Part shown: positions 63,099 through 64,000 of the stretch, in pieces
Position numbering within the stretch: position 1 is the stretch's first letter
Layout of the letters: every line of letters starts with the position of its first letter
NCBI GenBank assembly: GCA_041821315.1
Contig: JBGUEO010000013.1
Location: forward strand, 1-64,000
Source: DIGJ01 sp041821315
GTDB lineage: Bacteria; Bacillota; Clostridia; Lachnospirales; Lachnospiraceae
DNA length: 64,000 bases
Reading direction: 5' to 3'
Program-made: the position numbers and the translations under genes
The notes under the pieces: generated by a model
What the model was told of the DNA's origin: nothing
Seen by the model: the letters and a program-made list of their open reading frames with translations, nothing else
Databases searched by the model: none

Positions 63099-64000
63099 CG
63101 TAGGAGCTAGGAAACCTAAACAGTATTTCAAAACCATCTTTATATTCTTCTGAAACTTCTATTCTGATTTTTAAATTATCTGCTATCTGGTTTGCTAAAT
63201 AAAGTCCCATTCCAGTGGATTTCTTTCTCTGGTCTCCTGTGTCTCCTGTAAATCCTTTATCAAATAAAAAAGGTATATCATAAGACTTAACACCTATCCC
63301 ATTATCTCTTATTCCAAGTATTACATCCCCACTTTTTTTCTCAACATCTGTAAACAAATACACAAAAGGCTCACTTTTTTCTGATTTCATATATTTTATG
63401 GAATTGCTTATAATCTGGCTTATTAGAAAATTTAATCCCTTTTTATCCGATATAATCTGCAGGTTCTCTACCTCGTCCATTATATTAATTTTTCGTTCCT
63501 GTAACAAAACTCCATACTCATCCAACACATCATGACAACACTCACGAAGTGACATTTTCTCAAATAAATAATCCGTATGTGCCGATTTTAGTCTTGCATA
63601 ATATAGCATTCTCTCGATGTCTTCTTGCATCTGGGTTCTTGCATATTCCAGTCTATGATAAACGGTTGGTGAAATTTCTTCTTTTCGGTTATCAAGAACA
63701 AAGGTCATTAGAGCCAAAGGTGTCTTTATTTCATGTGCCCAGGTTTCTATATATTCTTCATATTCTAGAATATTCAAATTTTGATTCCTGATTTTCTGAT
63801 CCTTTTCACGTAATTTTCTGCCAATGACACGAATCTCGTCTTTTTCTCTTCCAGTAACGAAACTTACCGTTATTTCTTCCTGATCTAAATCTGGATTCTC
63901 CAATAAATCCATAATTGCGTTTACTTTCTTGCTTTCTATTTTATATACAAAAAAAGCGGAAACACAATATAAACCAAGAGAACCAAGTATAAAAGCTCCA
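63079..64000 (-). CDS. BceS-like sensor histidine kinase (5' end beyond window)
   Basis: The frame is open to the window edge, so the N-terminus is missing. A membrane helix (ILGSLGLYCVSAFFVY) is followed by a linker and YIETWAHEIKTPLALMTFVL with the phospho-His. The ATPase domain has ISNSIKYMKSE, DNGIGVKSYDIPFLFDKGFT and STGMGLYLANQIADNLKI. The layout (short, with little extracellular sequence) fits intramembrane-sensing kinases that pair with BceAB-type transporters. The collapsed ABC operon downstream was presumably its partner. The last codons lie in repeat C. Confidence 0.88.
   Translation of the reverse strand, partial: GAFILGSLGLYCVSAFFVYKIESKKVNAIMDLLENPDLDQEEITVSFVTGREKDEIRVIGRKLREKDQKIRNQNLNILEYEEYIETWAHEIKTPLALMTFVLDNRKEEISPTVYHRLEYARTQMQEDIERMLYYARLKSAHTDYLFEKMSLRECCHDVLDEYGVLLQERKINIMDEVENLQIISDKKGLNFLISQIISNSIKYMKSEKSEPFVYLFTDVEKKSGDVILGIRDNGIGVKSYDIPFLFDKGFTGDTGDQRKKSTGMGLYLANQIADNLKIRIEVSEEYKDGFEILFRFPSSYENTTKW

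Noticed and set aside
1..64000. tRNA, rRNA or CRISPR loci
   Set aside because: Reading both strands by eye I saw no tRNA cloverleaf with TTCGA-loop context, no rRNA core sequence and no spacer-repeat array; a covariance-model scan would settle small RNAs.

Overview
The window looks like low-GC Gram-positive DNA, most likely a spore-forming Clostridia of the Lachnospiraceae type. The signs are AT-rich sequence, strong AGGAGG-type ribosome binding sites, BspA-like leucine-rich-repeat surface proteins, BceAB-like peptide-efflux operons, Csp-like subtilases, H-NOX and other chemoreceptors, and many MarR, MATE and ABC-F drug-response genes. No rRNA, tRNA, CRISPR array or prophage was seen.

Layout. 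0-4 kb: an ABC ATPase/permease pair and decayed regulator scraps. 4-6.7 kb: an EamA transporter, then a MarR regulator with a histidine-rich tail in an operon with a cation diffusion facilitator. 7-10 kb: a small membrane protein, a GNAT acetyltransferase, a broken chemoreceptor and a TetR regulator. 10-17 kb: a 1335-residue LRR surface protein and a two-component system. 17-25 kb: a degraded accessory region with a MarR-MATE operon, an S41 protease, a choloylglycine hydrolase-family enzyme, several pseudogenes and two repeat families. 25-27 kb: a RumA-like methyltransferase. 27-35 kb: five tandem Csp-like subtilase paralogues. 35-46 kb: a CLC channel, Dus, a cupin, an H-NOX chemoreceptor, a methyltransferase, MATE plus MarR, an AhpD-like protein, an XRE/DUF2975 pair and a lipoprotein. 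46-51 kb: a complete regulator-kinase-ATPase-permease locus. 51-59 kb: a condensation-like/SDR/TetR operon, an EIIA-like protein, an RpiR regulator and an ABC-F gene with a long attenuator-type leader. 59-64 kb: MarR-flavodoxin, an MscS remnant, an LRR protein, a fibronectin III protein, a collapsed ABC operon and a histidine kinase cut by the window edge.

The main discovery candidate is the five-gene subtilase array. Each gene has a strong Shine-Dalgarno sequence placed not before AUG but before AUU (four genes) or AUA (one gene). The frame has no AUG, GUG or UUG for the next 20-39 codons, yet those codons encode a conserved N-terminal peptide. Starting there makes the five proteins nearly identical in length (556, 558, 556, 556 and 556 aa) and puts the catalytic Asp and His at the same positions in each. 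All five keep Asp and His but have Gly where subtilases have the nucleophilic Ser, as in the CspC pseudoprotease of C. difficile spore germination. The array therefore looks like a set of co-expressed pseudoproteases with unusual translation initiation.

Secondary themes are inferred regulatory sites. These include palindromes spanning MarR promoters, iterons on the His-rich MarR promoter, and an identical operator in front of both an intact ABC operon and its collapsed paralogue. The ABC-F leader has a 33-codon ORF and competing hairpins. The H-NOX chemoreceptor carries the distal-pocket residues known for O2 binding.
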